A stretch of 63,045 bases of DNA from Candidatus Magnetominusculus xianensis (GTDB lineage: Bacteria > Nitrospirota > Thermodesulfovibrionia > Thermodesulfovibrionales > Magnetobacteriaceae). Numbering within the stretch: position 1 is the stretch's first letter; every line of letters begins with the position of its first letter. The notes beneath the pieces are model-generated. The model was given only the letters and a program-made list of their open reading frames with translations. It did no database searches and was not told the DNA's origin. Positions 32,859-42,694 of the stretch are shown here, piece after piece. The DNA lies in assembly GCA_001541255.1 (NCBI GenBank), contig LNQR01000021.1:1-63045 (forward strand), read 5' to 3'. A program made the translations under genes and the position numbers.

Positions 32859-32888
32859 TAGACAACCCAGCAGGCCTGATGGTAAAAT
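32859..32888 (+). promoter_or_regulatory. Promoter of the Uma2 gene, suggesting a leaderless mRNA
   Basis: TAGACA (32859-32864) and TAAAAT (32883-32888) are 18 bases apart. The ATG at 32895 lies exactly seven bases after the -10 box, where transcription would start, and no Shine-Dalgarno sequence is present. Confidence 0.55.
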
Positions 32889-32894
32889 ACTGTT

Positions 32895-33491
32895 ATGGAA
32901 ATGCCAGACATACTTGAAGAGGACTTAACGGAGATTATAAACGGGGTTGAAGTGCTGACTCATCTACCTATATGTGGAACATTAGAACGAGACCTGGACT
33001 TAACAGAGATAATTAACGGGGAGGTTGTTGTGGGGCCAAGTCCATTTAGTAAACATCAGGGCATTGTTTTTAATTTGGCTGATATTATACGCCGCCACGT
33101 CAAGTCGAATCAGGCGTTAGGTAAGGTCTATTTATCCCCCCTCGATGTAATTTTTGAAGAAGGGATAAATCGGGTTCAACCAGACATACTGTATATCAGA
33201 AAAGAGAACATTGCTATCATACAGGATTGGATAAGGGGCGTACCTGATATGGTTTGTGAAATAGTCTCACCGTGGAGCTACGGCAGAGATACCGAAATTA
33301 AGAAGGCCCTATACGAAAAATACAGAGTGCCGGAGTACTGGATAGTCCTGCCTGAACTACAGACAATTCAGATTTTAACCATTGAAAACGATAATTATAT
33401 ATCACATTCCTTTGCAGCTGAAACCGGCACAGTTACTTCTAAGGTCATCGAGGGGCTGCAGGTCAATATCAATGATGTATTTGAGGGGTGA
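32895..33491 (+). CDS. Uma2 family (PD-(D/E)XK-like) protein with a duplicated N-terminal segment
   Basis: Residues about 33-198 match the Uma2/DUF820 fold: EIINGEVVVGPSPFSKHQGIVFNLADIIRRHV, GKVYLSPLDVIFEEGINRVQPDILYI (PD motif), VPDMVCEIVSPWSYGRDTEIKKALYEKYRVPEYWIVLP (E..K motif). These are putative nucleases with no proven physiological role. The first 32 residues contain an extra copy of the opening segment (EEDLTEIINGVEVL), imperfectly repeated as ERDLDLTEIINGEVVV. It may be expressed from a leaderless transcript. Confidence 0.85.
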   Translation: MEMPDILEEDLTEIINGVEVLTHLPICGTLERDLDLTEIINGEVVVGPSPFSKHQGIVFNLADIIRRHVKSNQALGKVYLSPLDVIFEEGINRVQPDILYIRKENIAIIQDWIRGVPDMVCEIVSPWSYGRDTEIKKALYEKYRVPEYWIVLPELQTIQILTIENDNYISHSFAAETGTVTSKVIEGLQVNINDVFEG

Positions 33492-33514
33492 AAATATTCG
33501 CTCACGCCTATCAC

Positions 33515-33560
33515 AAGGGCGTAACTATTCTTATATAAAGGGCGTAACTATTCTTATATA
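33515..33560. repeat. 23-bp perfect tandem duplication
   Basis: The 23-base unit beginning AAGGGCGTAACTATTC is present twice back to back (33515-33537 and 33538-33560) just downstream of the Uma2 stop. No hairpin or gene is associated with it. Confidence 0.9.
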
Positions 33561-33841
33561 ATCCTACCACCTCATCACATTCCGCACACTGATTTATCAG
33601 GTTTCTGCATCACAAAATATACTACCTTAAAACCATTATTTATTTCAATAATAAGTGAATAAAGAAATTGTTACAATCATAAGCGGATTTATAAATTATA
33701 CTTATCTGATATTTCTGTTTTGGTAAGAACGGGATATTTTTACTTTGGCCTGACAGGTTGAAAACGACATCTTGACATTTCCGGCTTAAACTTCGTAGTA
33801 TATGTATATTATAATTAATATTCACTTTGGAAGGTGATACA
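33561..33841. other. AT-rich intergenic region
   Basis: About 280 bases between the 23-bp repeat and the SGNH hydrolase start. I see no gene, RNA or strong promoter pair; only the Shine-Dalgarno sequence GGAAGGTG just before 33842 is clear. Confidence 0.4.
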
Positions 33842-34444
33842 ATGTCTAAGCTGATGATAGCTGCGTTTGGCGACAGCCTTACTGTTGGGTTTCAATCTCC
33901 GACGAGAGAAGAACCATGGTATCGTGAGACGCCTTATACGGACTTTCTTATGGAGAAAATGGATGGCAAGGCTGATTTTGTCGTCAAAGGGGTAAGCGGC
34001 GAATTAACCGAAGATATGCTCAGGCGTTATGACAGAGACATCCTGTCTGTTAAACCTGACTACGTGATAATACTTGGAGGCACGAACGATTTGGGCTGGT
34101 CTGTGGAGATAAGCGCCATAGTTTCTAATTTATACTATATGTATACGAGGGCGCTTAACGCTGGGATTATTCCCGTAGCCGTCAGCGTGCCTTCTCTAAG
34201 GGGATATGACCCTCTTATTGCGCCCAGGGTTGTCCTTAATAATATGATAAAAGAAAATGCGAAGGGGCTGAATATCCCATTTGCAGATTACTTTACAGCA
34301 TCGAGCGAAACTCCGGTTCAACGCCTTGCCATTGAGTACTCTAACGACGGACTTCACCTCTCGACAAAGGGCTATGAACTGCTTGCCGATGTAATATACG
34401 ACGAAGTTTTCTCAAAAATAACACCCCAAAATAACACTATTTAA
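33842..34444 (+). CDS. SGNH/GDSL hydrolase
   Basis: The 200-residue protein has block I GDSLTVGF (nucleophile Ser12), block III GGTNDLG and block V NDGLHLS, where Asp and His complete the triad. This is the arrangement of TesA-like and acetylesterase-like SGNH hydrolases. There is no signal peptide, so it acts in the cytoplasm. The substrate, possibly a lipid or acyl ester, is unknown. The start at 33842 follows GGAAGGTG. Confidence 0.9.
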   Translation: MSKLMIAAFGDSLTVGFQSPTREEPWYRETPYTDFLMEKMDGKADFVVKGVSGELTEDMLRRYDRDILSVKPDYVIILGGTNDLGWSVEISAIVSNLYYMYTRALNAGIIPVAVSVPSLRGYDPLIAPRVVLNNMIKENAKGLNIPFADYFTASSETPVQRLAIEYSNDGLHLSTKGYELLADVIYDEVFSKITPQNNTI

Positions 34445-34459
34445 GGAGGTATAAGACCA

Positions 34460-35194
34460 ATGATGAAGACATCAAACCCTGCACTAAGGGTAAAAAGATC
34501 GACAGTGGCTTATGGAGCTGAAGGGGCAATGACAATAAACGGGGCAATCAATAAAACGGCCTTCATGCTGCTGCTCCTGCTGTTCAGTGCGTCGTGGACA
34601 TGGAAGACATACTTCAATGAGGGATTGGCGGCAGTCACCCCATGGATGGTTATAGGTCTGGTTGGAGGATTAATCACAGCGCTGGTAACGATATTTGTAA
34701 ACAAGTGGTCGCCAATAACAGCGCCGATATATGCACTGTTTGAGGGATTGTTCTTAGGCGGTATAACGGCGGTGTTCGAGCAAAAATACTCGGGGCTTGC
34801 ATTTCAGGCCGTGGCGCTGACATTTGGTACACTCTTCATGCTGTTATCGGCATACAAGGCCGGAATAGTGCGGGCAACGGATAAGTTCAAGGCCGGTATC
34901 GTAGCGGCAACAGGCGGGATATTCATCGTCTATTTAGCGTCCTTTGTGTTGAGGTTATTCGGCGTGCAAATGCCGTTCATCTATGGAAGCGGTGTAATAG
35001 GCATAGGGTTCAGCGTTGTGGTAGTAGTAATTGCGGCCTTGAATCTGGTGCTGGATTTCGATTTTATTGACACTGCGGCAAGGGAACGCGCCCCGAAATA
35101 TTTTGAATGGTACGGCGGGTTTGCCATAATGGTTACGCTTGTGTGGCTCTACATCGAGATACTGAACCTGCTTGCAAAATTAAGGGATAGATAA
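34460..35194 (+). CDS. Bax inhibitor-1-like (BaxI_1, YccA-related) membrane protein
   Basis: The 244-residue protein has seven hydrophobic helices after an N-terminal segment MTINGAINKTAFMLLLLLFSASWTW. Family markers are NKWSPITAPIYALFEGLFLGGITAVFEQKY and a C-terminal LDFDFIDTAARERAPKYFEWYGGFA, which includes acidic residues of the Ca2+-leak type site. Function in bacteria is not established. AAGGAGG precedes the ATG, and the gene is only 15 bases after the SGNH hydrolase. Confidence 0.9.
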   Translation: MMKTSNPALRVKRSTVAYGAEGAMTINGAINKTAFMLLLLLFSASWTWKTYFNEGLAAVTPWMVIGLVGGLITALVTIFVNKWSPITAPIYALFEGLFLGGITAVFEQKYSGLAFQAVALTFGTLFMLLSAYKAGIVRATDKFKAGIVAATGGIFIVYLASFVLRLFGVQMPFIYGSGVIGIGFSVVVVVIAALNLVLDFDFIDTAARERAPKYFEWYGGFAIMVTLVWLYIEILNLLAKLRDR

Positions 35195-35204
35195 TCAACG
35201 TAAA

Positions 35205-35243
35205 GGGCTGCGCTTGTGAGAGGGACGGCATTACGCGCAGCCC
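35205..35243 (+). terminator. Terminator-like hairpin
   Basis: Perfect 9-bp stem GGGCTGCGC (35205-35213) / GCGCAGCCC (35235-35243) with a 21-base loop. The downstream T-tract is weak, so it may be a bidirectional or Rho-assisted terminator between convergent genes. Confidence 0.65.
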
Positions 35244-35275
35244 TGTTAGTTGGCCTTATTCTTTATTAACCAACT

Positions 35276-35923
35276 TTAAATCAGCTTCATTTTTCTTAAT
35301 GCTGCCGTCAATTCTTCTTCGAGATGTTGAAATGCCGATAATTTCCTTAACGGTGAGAAATCTTCTATATTTTCTGCAACTTTGAATGCCTTTTCTGAAA
35401 TGTCACGTTTGAATTGCTTTAACTTCCGCCCTCTGGTGTTTCCACTTGCAACTATTAGGAGTTTTTCCAACACATCCGTTAGATTTGGCTTGTCTTCTAT
35501 TGTTTTCAAATATGGTAAATCAAGAACTACGCGATCATTTTTATTACCGGCAGCAAGACGTATCGCCGTTTCATCGAATAAAAGCCATGCCTCAGTCATT
35601 CTTACAGGAACAACACATACGGTTTGACGCCCTTTATATTTGGCAGAAATGTTTTTTATATCTTTGCGAATCTCAGATACTCGGTTATCATATGTATCGC
35701 CTTCAGCGTCGCGGTGAATGAAGAGAATCATGCTGGGATAGTTTACCATTGCCATTTCTATTTTCTTACCTAAGTCTTTTTGCTTTGGCATATTCCTGAA
35801 ATCCGCATATTTCGCTTCAACTGCCTTATCGGGACAGTGCTGGTGAAGCAGCCATGTAAGGATTGGAATGAGCCTTCTGTCGGCGGTGCCATCTGACAGC
35901 AATGTATAAGTAATCTCGTTCAT
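35276..35923 (-). CDS. TOPRIM-like (DUF4276-like) protein paired with an AAA ATPase
   Basis: The 215-residue protein starts TYTLLSDGTADRRLIPILTWLL, where the usual TOPRIM Glu is Asp (SDG). A later FIHRDAEGDT could be the acidic DxD-like motif, and VPVRMTEAWLLFDETAIRLAAG is the hallmark of small proteins that accompany AAA/ABC-type ATPases in defence or phage-exclusion operons. It starts two bases after the ATPase stop, so the pair is translated together. The exact DUF is not certain. Confidence 0.65.
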   Translation of the reverse strand: MNEITYTLLSDGTADRRLIPILTWLLHQHCPDKAVEAKYADFRNMPKQKDLGKKIEMAMVNYPSMILFIHRDAEGDTYDNRVSEIRKDIKNISAKYKGRQTVCVVPVRMTEAWLLFDETAIRLAAGNKNDRVVLDLPYLKTIEDKPNLTDVLEKLLIVASGNTRGRKLKQFKRDISEKAFKVAENIEDFSPLRKLSAFQHLEEELTAALRKMKLI

Positions 35924-35925
35924 TG

Positions 35926-37410
35926 TTAATCCTCTGGATAAGACGGTAGGTATTCCTTTATATCTTTTCTATCGATGACCCGATTGTCGTTGATCTCGGA
36001 TTCATAGGGCACTGGATTTAAATATGAAAGTATTGTCCCTTTGCACACAGGTTCGATTAGGGGCTGATTTGTTGCCCTCCATGTATCGGGCAACCAGCCA
36101 AAGCGTGCGGCTTTAAAACGCTTCTTATCCCTGATAATCTCTCTGAGTTCTGCAATCAGAAGGCTGTCATCGGGAACTTGAGCAACAACCGCCGGTGAGT
36201 GTGTATTAATTATGACCTGGCGCAGCGGGTTGCCCTCCTCTACTGGCAATGTCGCATCTGTGGCTATATATTTAAGGAGCTTTATCATTGCTGGTATTCG
36301 TGCAGGGTGAATACCATTTTCAGGCTCTTCAAAACATATAAGCCCTCCCATCTGCTCATCTGCCTCAATCACAGCAGCCGCCAAAAATCGCAGCGTTCCA
36401 TCTGATAAATCGCGCGCAGTATATTTTGTACCACTACGGTCAGTCAGCTCAAGCGTCATTAGTTCACGTTTGTCGTCTCTGTCAACGCTTATTTCAGATA
36501 CATCGTCTATGAGTTCTGACAGCCGATTGGCTATCTCCTGATAAACACGTGATTCGTTGTTATTTTTTGCTGCTGCTATGCGGTATAAAGTTGATGGAAG
36601 ATAAGAGCCATAGTCCCCTAATTGTGTTGGGGCACCAATTTTATCAGGCTCGCGAAGGAGCAATGGATTTAGGAGCATCAATCTCCACGATTGCATTTCT
36701 TTTTTCGCCATTATCGTCGTGTATCTTTGAGCAGCATCCATTAAGGTTGAAAGCACAGTCCTTGGTAATGTCTTGGCAGGGATACCATTAACAAGAGTTC
36801 CACTGGCAGAAAATCCAGTGGCAGGCATCTGTGGCATTTCTCTATCAAATCCTTTACAATCCTCAACATGAGCTAATATATGATAACCATGTTCATTTTC
36901 TTCAGTTGAAATCAATGGTTTTTCTCTATTACCTATTAGTATTGAATCACGCCATACACTTTCATGAGGAAAAAGGAGGCGCTTAGAAACATCATCAAGT
37001 TTTATAGGGACAAGTTCTTCCTTTAATAATTCTATACCACCTTTACTTTCGTTAAATATAAGTTCAAGTGAATATTTAAGAAGAGTATTACTCGTCTTTA
37101 TTTCCTGCCCTAATTCGTCTATTCCTTCTTTCGGGACAATCATCTCCGCTTCAAATGTCATTTTATTGCCGGTGTGTTCCCCATGCCTGTGGAATAGACT
37201 TTTTATTGCCGAAGGTGTGCCGTTATTATCGCGTACCGACATTGCGGCTTCTCTGAATGGTTTCTCTGCTAATGCGCTTAAGAATTGGATTGCGTCAAAC
37301 AGGTTGGATTTCCCTACACCGTTTGCCCCGGCTATGCACGTAAACGGGCCGAAACTTATGTCTACATCTACCAGATTCTTAAAGCCTGATACCTTTAGTC
37401 TTGTCAGCAC
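35926..37410 (-). CDS. AAA_21/OLD-like ABC-type ATPase
   Basis: The 494-residue protein opens LTRLKVSGFKNLVDVDISFG, then Walker A GANGVGKSNLFDAI (about 28-41). The ABC signature region reads LSDGTLRFLAAAVIEA, Walker B GGLICFEEPENGIHPARIPAM, and a switch His in INTHSPAVVAQ. This is the RecF/SMC-like ATPase class found in OLD, Gabija- and Rlo-type systems. It lacks its own TOPRIM domain, which would be supplied by the following gene. The start is GTG 37410 with AGGGG upstream. Confidence 0.88.
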   Translation of the reverse strand: MLTRLKVSGFKNLVDVDISFGPFTCIAGANGVGKSNLFDAIQFLSALAEKPFREAAMSVRDNNGTPSAIKSLFHRHGEHTGNKMTFEAEMIVPKEGIDELGQEIKTSNTLLKYSLELIFNESKGGIELLKEELVPIKLDDVSKRLLFPHESVWRDSILIGNREKPLISTEENEHGYHILAHVEDCKGFDREMPQMPATGFSASGTLVNGIPAKTLPRTVLSTLMDAAQRYTTIMAKKEMQSWRLMLLNPLLLREPDKIGAPTQLGDYGSYLPSTLYRIAAAKNNNESRVYQEIANRLSELIDDVSEISVDRDDKRELMTLELTDRSGTKYTARDLSDGTLRFLAAAVIEADEQMGGLICFEEPENGIHPARIPAMIKLLKYIATDATLPVEEGNPLRQVIINTHSPAVVAQVPDDSLLIAELREIIRDKKRFKAARFGWLPDTWRATNQPLIEPVCKGTILSYLNPVPYESEINDNRVIDRKDIKEYLPSYPED

Positions 37411-37432
37411 TTTTGTTTTCCCCTATTGTCTG

Positions 37433-38065
37433 TCACTTTAGCAACACATAGACCGCCCCAAGGCCGCCGTCACATCCTCTGGCAGTTGCAAATGCCTTGA
37501 TGTGTTTTCTCATTCGCCCTGTCAGCCATTTTATCAGGGCGTCTTTCAGCACCGGACCGGACGGTGAACGCAGCCCCCTGCCGTGGATTATTTTCACGCA
37601 TCGAAATCTGCGTCTCACAGATTCCACGATGAACTCTACTGTGATTATCTCCGCCTCCTCTAACGTATAGCCGTGTAAATCTACGTAATCCTGTACAGAA
37701 AACACACCACGGTGGAGGCGGTTTAACAGGTCTTTCCTTGCGGCGGGATTGCATCCTTCCCCCCTACCCGTTTCGGCCCACTCGACATACTCCTGCGTGT
37801 TTCGTATCTCAATCGGACTTTTGCCCGCTATGATTTTTACCAGCGTCTCCTGAGCCTCCAAATCGTTTGACGGACTCTGAGCCTGTGCAGTTACAGATGG
37901 GACTGAATAAGGGATTTCTCTGAACTCCCTTATCTCCCTGACACGCTCCATCGCCGCTGCGAAATAGTCTATATCGGTCAACTCTGGTTCAGGATTTGTT
38001 TTCTCTTCTTCGATGGTAATTTTTACAAGCGACTCAAACGGACGATATGTAAGTCTTCCTGACAT
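37433..38065 (-). CDS. Smr domain protein
   Basis: The C-terminal Smr domain (about 125-210) carries DLHGYTLEEAEIITVEFI (the DxH motif), KIIHGRGLRSPSGPVLKDALIKWL (the H-G-R/K-G motif) and a final CDGGLGAVYVLL. Stand-alone Smr proteins are candidate endonucleases or ribosome-rescue nucleases. The N-terminal 120 residues are not recognised. GGGAGG precedes the ATG. Confidence 0.9.
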   Translation of the reverse strand: MSGRLTYRPFESLVKITIEEEKTNPEPELTDIDYFAAAMERVREIREFREIPYSVPSVTAQAQSPSNDLEAQETLVKIIAGKSPIEIRNTQEYVEWAETGRGEGCNPAARKDLLNRLHRGVFSVQDYVDLHGYTLEEAEIITVEFIVESVRRRFRCVKIIHGRGLRSPSGPVLKDALIKWLTGRMRKHIKAFATARGCDGGLGAVYVLLK

Positions 38066-38094
38066 AAATACCTCCCGATATATATATCTCTGAA

Positions 38095-39876
38095 TTATAA
38101 CAGCTTATCTATAAACCCGTCTATTACCCGAAAACCACCGTGCCAAAATCTGGAATCTGTTATATCAATACCGGCCTCATTCAATATATGCTGCGGCGAG
38201 GCCGAACCACCGTAAGATAATATCTTCAATAACTTATCAACAAACCCCCTGCCCTCTTCTTTGTACATGTTATACAGAGAGAGCGACAACAGCTCACCAA
38301 AACTGTAGGCATAGCAGTAAAACGGCGTATGAAATATGTGGGGAATCGCCATCCACTCGTGCTGAAAATCATCAGTAAGCTCCACTGAATCACCGAATTG
38401 TCTCCTCATCAGATTCAGATAGAGCGTGTTCAGCTCACCTGGGTTTGCTCCATCAGCAAGCAGCCCGTGTGCCTCGCGCTCAAACAAGACAAAATACGCC
38501 TGACGCAGCACCGTAGCATATATATCATCAAGGGCAGAGCAGACAAGGGCAGTCCTTGCCTCCTGGGTGCCTTCCTCCTGAAGCATTCGCTCAGTAAGCA
38601 GCATCTCCGAAAACACCGAAGCCGTCTCAGCAAGCGGCAGCGGGGCATGAAACGTCAACACCGAATGTTGCGCCGCGGCAAGGGCATGAACCGCATGTCC
38701 AAGCTCATGTGCCAGTGTGGCTACCTGGCGCGGTTTCCCCGTGTAGTTCATCAACACCCACGGCGTCATATTCGGCAGCACCCCGTAACAAAACGCCCCT
38801 GTCCTCTTATTTGGCCTGTCCTCAGCATCTATGCGTGCCTCATCAAACACCCTCTTTGCCAATGCCCCAAACTTCGGGGAAAATTTATTAAAACTGTCCA
38901 ACACCGTCTCTACCGCAGTGTTGTATGGAATTATATGCTCATCGCCTCGTCTTACAGAGGCATATATATCATAGCGCCTGAGTTTTGGCAGACCCAGCAG
39001 CCTGCTCTTTATGTTGAAGTATCTCTGAAATACGTGGGATTCCTCCACGCATACTGGCAGCAGGGTGTCAACCACTGAGTTTGGTATATCATTGGCAAGA
39101 TTGCGGACACTGATTGCCGAGTCGTGATTTCTAATCCTGACATGCTCCGATGCCCAATCGCGTACCCTGTAGGCGTACAGTTGTGACAGGAGTATTTCGT
39201 CGTTGCAGTAGACCCTGAAGAGTTCCTTATAGGCCGCCTCACGCAACACAGGGTTTGAATGATGCACATATGACATGAGGGCGTCGCGCGTAAGGGGTCT
39301 TATCATCTGCCCGTCCACCTCTATCCCGAATTCGTATTTGCTTGTGAGCATGTCATAGATTGTAATGACGGCGTTTATACCGTTTACGTCTTTGAGGTTT
39401 ATGATTTTCTCTTCTGGTTCTGTTAAAGTGTGTTTTTTAAACGCACGTTCCCGCTCCAGATAATACCGTAAATCACCGGCGTGGCCCATCAGCCGCTGCG
39501 CGTCTTCATCCCCTATGGACTTCCACCACAGCCCCCAGAACAGTGTCTCATTATACATATCCGTCAACAGTTGCTCAATACGCCCCATAAACGTAAGCGC
39601 TGACTGACTTTGCGTATCCTCAGAAAACCACAACTGGCTGTACGCAGTCAGACGATTTGACTCAACTGCAAATTTCTCTATCAAACGAAGAAATGCCGTA
39701 AAGTCATCGCCAGACATGTCCTCAATAAGTGCATCTCTGCGCGAGACAATCTCTGAAACGAGTGATTTTAACCCACTGAGTATCTCCTCTGTCTCTGGCG
39801 CCTCAGGCGACACAAGAAGGTCTGTCAGCGCCCATTTAGTCTTTTCGTATGTGGCTGCGGCCTTGCTGTTATCCAT
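38095..39876 (-). CDS. pepF: M3 family oligoendopeptidase F-like protein
   Basis: The 593-residue zinc metallopeptidase has the HELGHAVHALAA catalytic motif (HExxH), followed by ETASVFSEMLLTERML with the third zinc-ligand Glu, and C-terminal FYCYAYSFGELLSLSLY. This is typical of the PepF clade, which cleaves short peptides in the cytoplasm. It lies between a Rieske-like gene and the Smr gene on the same strand. Confidence 0.95.
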   Translation of the reverse strand: MDNSKAAATYEKTKWALTDLLVSPEAPETEEILSGLKSLVSEIVSRRDALIEDMSGDDFTAFLRLIEKFAVESNRLTAYSQLWFSEDTQSQSALTFMGRIEQLLTDMYNETLFWGLWWKSIGDEDAQRLMGHAGDLRYYLERERAFKKHTLTEPEEKIINLKDVNGINAVITIYDMLTSKYEFGIEVDGQMIRPLTRDALMSYVHHSNPVLREAAYKELFRVYCNDEILLSQLYAYRVRDWASEHVRIRNHDSAISVRNLANDIPNSVVDTLLPVCVEESHVFQRYFNIKSRLLGLPKLRRYDIYASVRRGDEHIIPYNTAVETVLDSFNKFSPKFGALAKRVFDEARIDAEDRPNKRTGAFCYGVLPNMTPWVLMNYTGKPRQVATLAHELGHAVHALAAAQHSVLTFHAPLPLAETASVFSEMLLTERMLQEEGTQEARTALVCSALDDIYATVLRQAYFVLFEREAHGLLADGANPGELNTLYLNLMRRQFGDSVELTDDFQHEWMAIPHIFHTPFYCYAYSFGELLSLSLYNMYKEEGRGFVDKLLKILSYGGSASPQHILNEAGIDITDSRFWHGGFRVIDGFIDKLL

Positions 39877-39881
39877 ATAAT

Positions 39882-40217
39882 TCAGGACAGCTCCAGATAA
39901 TCGCCATCAGCCTTTACGCTGTATGTTTTAAGGTCCTTAGCCCAGCCTAAATATTTTGATACCATTGCAAGGTCTTTTGACATACTTGCAACCCATGACA
40001 ACATCCTGCCTGTTGTTACATCAAAAGACGCCCCGTGACATGGACATGTCACCGTGCTGCCCTTAAGCGTGCCCTTCTGAAGATGGCATCTCATATGCGG
40101 ACATATGCCGCCAACAGCATAATAACTGCCGCCAACATTTGCTATTAAGACAGGTGTTTTCCCCTCCAAAACCTCTACCATAGTACCTTCTTTAATGCCG
40201 CCTCTATTGACTTTCAT
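39882..40217 (-). CDS. Small Rieske [2Fe-2S] ferredoxin-like protein
   Basis: The 111-residue protein has the two Rieske ligand boxes [11 protein letters not shown] and CPCHGASFD, which supply two Cys and two His. The strand [19 protein letters not shown] is typical of the small NirD/biphenyl-dioxygenase-type ferredoxins. There is no signal peptide or membrane anchor. The start overlaps the carA end by 14 bases. Confidence 0.92.
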   Translation of the reverse strand: MKVNRGGIKEGTMVEVLEGKTPVLIANVGGSYYAVGGICPHMRCHLQKGTLKGSTVTCPCHGASFDVTTGRMLSWVASMSKDLAMVSKYLGWAKDLKTYSVKADGDYLELS

Positions 40218-41352
40218 ATTTGCCTCCCGTTATCATGTCCTTAAATCTCCTGAATAAATAGTTGGAATCGTTTGGCCCTGGTGCCGCCTCCGGGTGATAC
40301 TGAACCGAAAATATGGGCAGTTCCGCGTGCCTTATTCCCTCGGCAGTGCCGTCATATAAGTTTTTGTGCGTCAGGACGGCCTGTCCTTTCAGGGATTCGA
40401 CATCCACACAGTAATTGTGATTCTGTGAGGTTATCTCCACTTTTCCTGTTGCTAAGTCTTTTACGGGGTGATTGCCGCCGTGATGACCAAATTTTAGCTT
40501 ATACGTCCGCCCTCCAAGCGCTAATCCGAGGATTTGATGCCCCAGACAAATACCAAAAATAGGTTTTTTCCCTATGAGCGCCTTCACGTTTCGAATCCCA
40601 TAGGACACAGCCTCAGGGTCCCCGGGACCGTTACTCAATAATATCCCATCAGGACTCATCTCAAGCACCTCGGCGCTGCTTGTCTCAGCAGGCACTACGG
40701 TTAAGTCAAATCCCTCAGCAGCAAGATTTCTTAATATATTGAGCTTAACCCCAAAATCATAAACTACTACTTTAATGGTCTCATGATGAAGCGGCCTCAC
40801 ATTTGAGCTGCTGCCCTCATATCCCCAGACCTTTTCATGCCACTTATAAGATTTGTCCGTCGTCACCTCTTTGACTAAATCAATCCCGCCAATCCCTGAA
40901 TGATCTCTGATTCTCTCAAACAGAGCCGCCGGTGTGTGGCGGGCATCCGTAGAGATTATCCCCATCATAGAACCACAGTCTCTCAAGCATGACGTAAGGG
41001 CACGCGTGTCTATCCCCTGAATTCCAACAATGCCGTGTTTAATGAGATAATGCCCAAGCGCCCCGTCAGACCGCCAATTGCTTGGGTAATCCAGATACTC
41101 CTTTACTATAAACCCCTCCACCTTTGGTGCGTCTTTTGATTCGATATCCTCATGATTGATTCCGTAATTCCCAATCTGCGTATACGTCATTGCCACTATC
41201 TGCCCCTTGTACGAAGGATCGGTCAATATCTCCTGATAACCCGCCATCGATGTATTAAACACCACCTCGCCTTCAGTCTCTCCCTCAGCGCCAAATGACT
41301 CCCCCTCAAAGACCAGACCGTTTGATAATACCAACAAGGCCCTTTTCTTCAT
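40204..41352 (-). CDS. carA: Carbamoyl-phosphate synthase small subunit
   Basis: The 382-residue protein has the CarA N-terminal domain ([42 protein letters not shown]) and a class I glutamine amidotransferase domain. The catalytic Cys is in [15 protein letters not shown], and the His/Glu pair is in [10 protein letters not shown]. It supplies ammonia for carbamoyl phosphate in pyrimidine and arginine synthesis. It overlaps pyrC by four bases. carB is not in this window. Confidence 0.97.
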   Translation of the reverse strand: MKKRALLVLSNGLVFEGESFGAEGETEGEVVFNTSMAGYQEILTDPSYKGQIVAMTYTQIGNYGINHEDIESKDAPKVEGFIVKEYLDYPSNWRSDGALGHYLIKHGIVGIQGIDTRALTSCLRDCGSMMGIISTDARHTPAALFERIRDHSGIGGIDLVKEVTTDKSYKWHEKVWGYEGSSSNVRPLHHETIKVVVYDFGVKLNILRNLAAEGFDLTVVPAETSSAEVLEMSPDGILLSNGPGDPEAVSYGIRNVKALIGKKPIFGICLGHQILGLALGGRTYKLKFGHHGGNHPVKDLATGKVEITSQNHNYCVDVESLKGQAVLTHKNLYDGTAEGIRHAELPIFSVQYHPEAAPGPNDSNYLFRRFKDMITGGKYESQ

Positions 41353-42656
41353 ATACCTTCCGCCATTAAACTATTATTAAGGTGATACTTCACCTTACCT
41401 TTACATATGGTTATAACTGGCATCCCGCTGAGACGCCAACCGTTGAATGGTGTATTTTTTCCTTTAGATACAAACTGTTCAGGGTCAACTATAAAGTCTT
41501 TGTTTAAATCTGCTATAACAATATCAGCCTCCACACCTTCTCTTAAACTGCCCTTACTAAGTCCCAATATCTGTGCCGGCCTTATGGTCATTTTTTCGAT
41601 TAATTGGTTCAACGTCAGAAGCCCCCCTTTAACCAGCGCAAGGCTCAGAGAAAATGCAGTCTCAAACCCAGATATTCCAAATGCCGCCCTGTCGAACTCG
41701 CAAAGTTTATCATCTCTGTGGTGAGGCGCATGGTCTGTAGCGATGACATCTATGGTGCCGTCTATGAGACCCTCTCTAACGGCCTCTACGTCTTTTTTGG
41801 TTCTCAGCGGTGGATTCACCTTCGCGGCAGTATTATATCCGCCGGTCTCTGCCTCAGTTAAATGAAAATAATGAGGGCATGTCTCTGCCGTAACATAAAT
41901 ACCATCTCTTTTTGCCTCTCTGATGGCCCTTACCCCGCCTGCTGTTGAGCAATGGGCAATGTGCAGCCGACCGCCCGTCAGCGCGGCAAGCTCTATATCC
42001 CTTTTTATCGCTATTACCTCCGATGCCGCCGGTATTCCCCTCAGGCCAAGCGTTGTCGATAGATACCCCTCGTTCATAACACCGTTGTTTGAAAGTGATA
42101 AATCCTCGGCATGTGATATTATCGGCGATGAAAACACCTTCGAGTACTCAAGCGCACGGCGCATCAACAACGAATCAGTTACCGGTCTGCCGTCATCTGA
42201 AAATGCCACGCAGCCAGCGTCTTTCATCATGCCCATCTCGGCAAGCTCCACGCCTTCCTGTCTCTTTGTTATCGCCCCTATTGGAAACACGTTACAAAAA
42301 CCCTCGGACAGCGCCTTCTTCACTATGAACTCCGCCACTGTCTCGTTGTCGTTTACCGGCTTTGTGTTTGGCATACAACAGACACTTGTAAAGCCGCCCT
42401 TAACGGCAGCCGATGTGCCGCTTTTTATGGTTTCCTTGTACTCAAACCCCGGCTCCCGTAAGTGCGCGTGCATGTCAACAAGCCCTGGAAAGACGTAAAG
42501 GCCGGAGGCGTCTAATACCCTTGTGATTCCCGGCTCGACTGTCGTGCCGGTATTCTCTATTTTTACTATCAAACCGTTTTCAATATATATGCTGCCTATG
42601 AAGTCTATACCCTGTGAAGGATCAACGATATGGCCTCTTCTAATAATTAAATCCAT
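41349..42656 (-). CDS. pyrC: Dihydroorotase (class I)
   Basis: Metal-binding [17 protein letters not shown] comes first, then [41 protein letters not shown] and [11 protein letters not shown], all diagnostic of the 430-residue bacterial dihydroorotase. It closes carbamoyl aspartate to dihydroorotate. The Cys pair near GFTSVCCMP is unremarkable. Confidence 0.97.
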   Translation of the reverse strand: MDLIIRRGHIVDPSQGIDFIGSIYIENGLIVKIENTGTTVEPGITRVLDASGLYVFPGLVDMHAHLREPGFEYKETIKSGTSAAVKGGFTSVCCMPNTKPVNDNETVAEFIVKKALSEGFCNVFPIGAITKRQEGVELAEMGMMKDAGCVAFSDDGRPVTDSLLMRRALEYSKVFSSPIISHAEDLSLSNNGVMNEGYLSTTLGLRGIPAASEVIAIKRDIELAALTGGRLHIAHCSTAGGVRAIREAKRDGIYVTAETCPHYFHLTEAETGGYNTAAKVNPPLRTKKDVEAVREGLIDGTIDVIATDHAPHHRDDKLCEFDRAAFGISGFETAFSLSLALVKGGLLTLNQLIEKMTIRPAQILGLSKGSLREGVEADIVIADLNKDFIVDPEQFVSKGKNTPFNGWRLSGMPVITICKGKVKYHLNNSLMAEGI

Positions 42657-42694
42657 TGGTTATACCTCATATTTCAAGTGACTGTTTAGACTTG

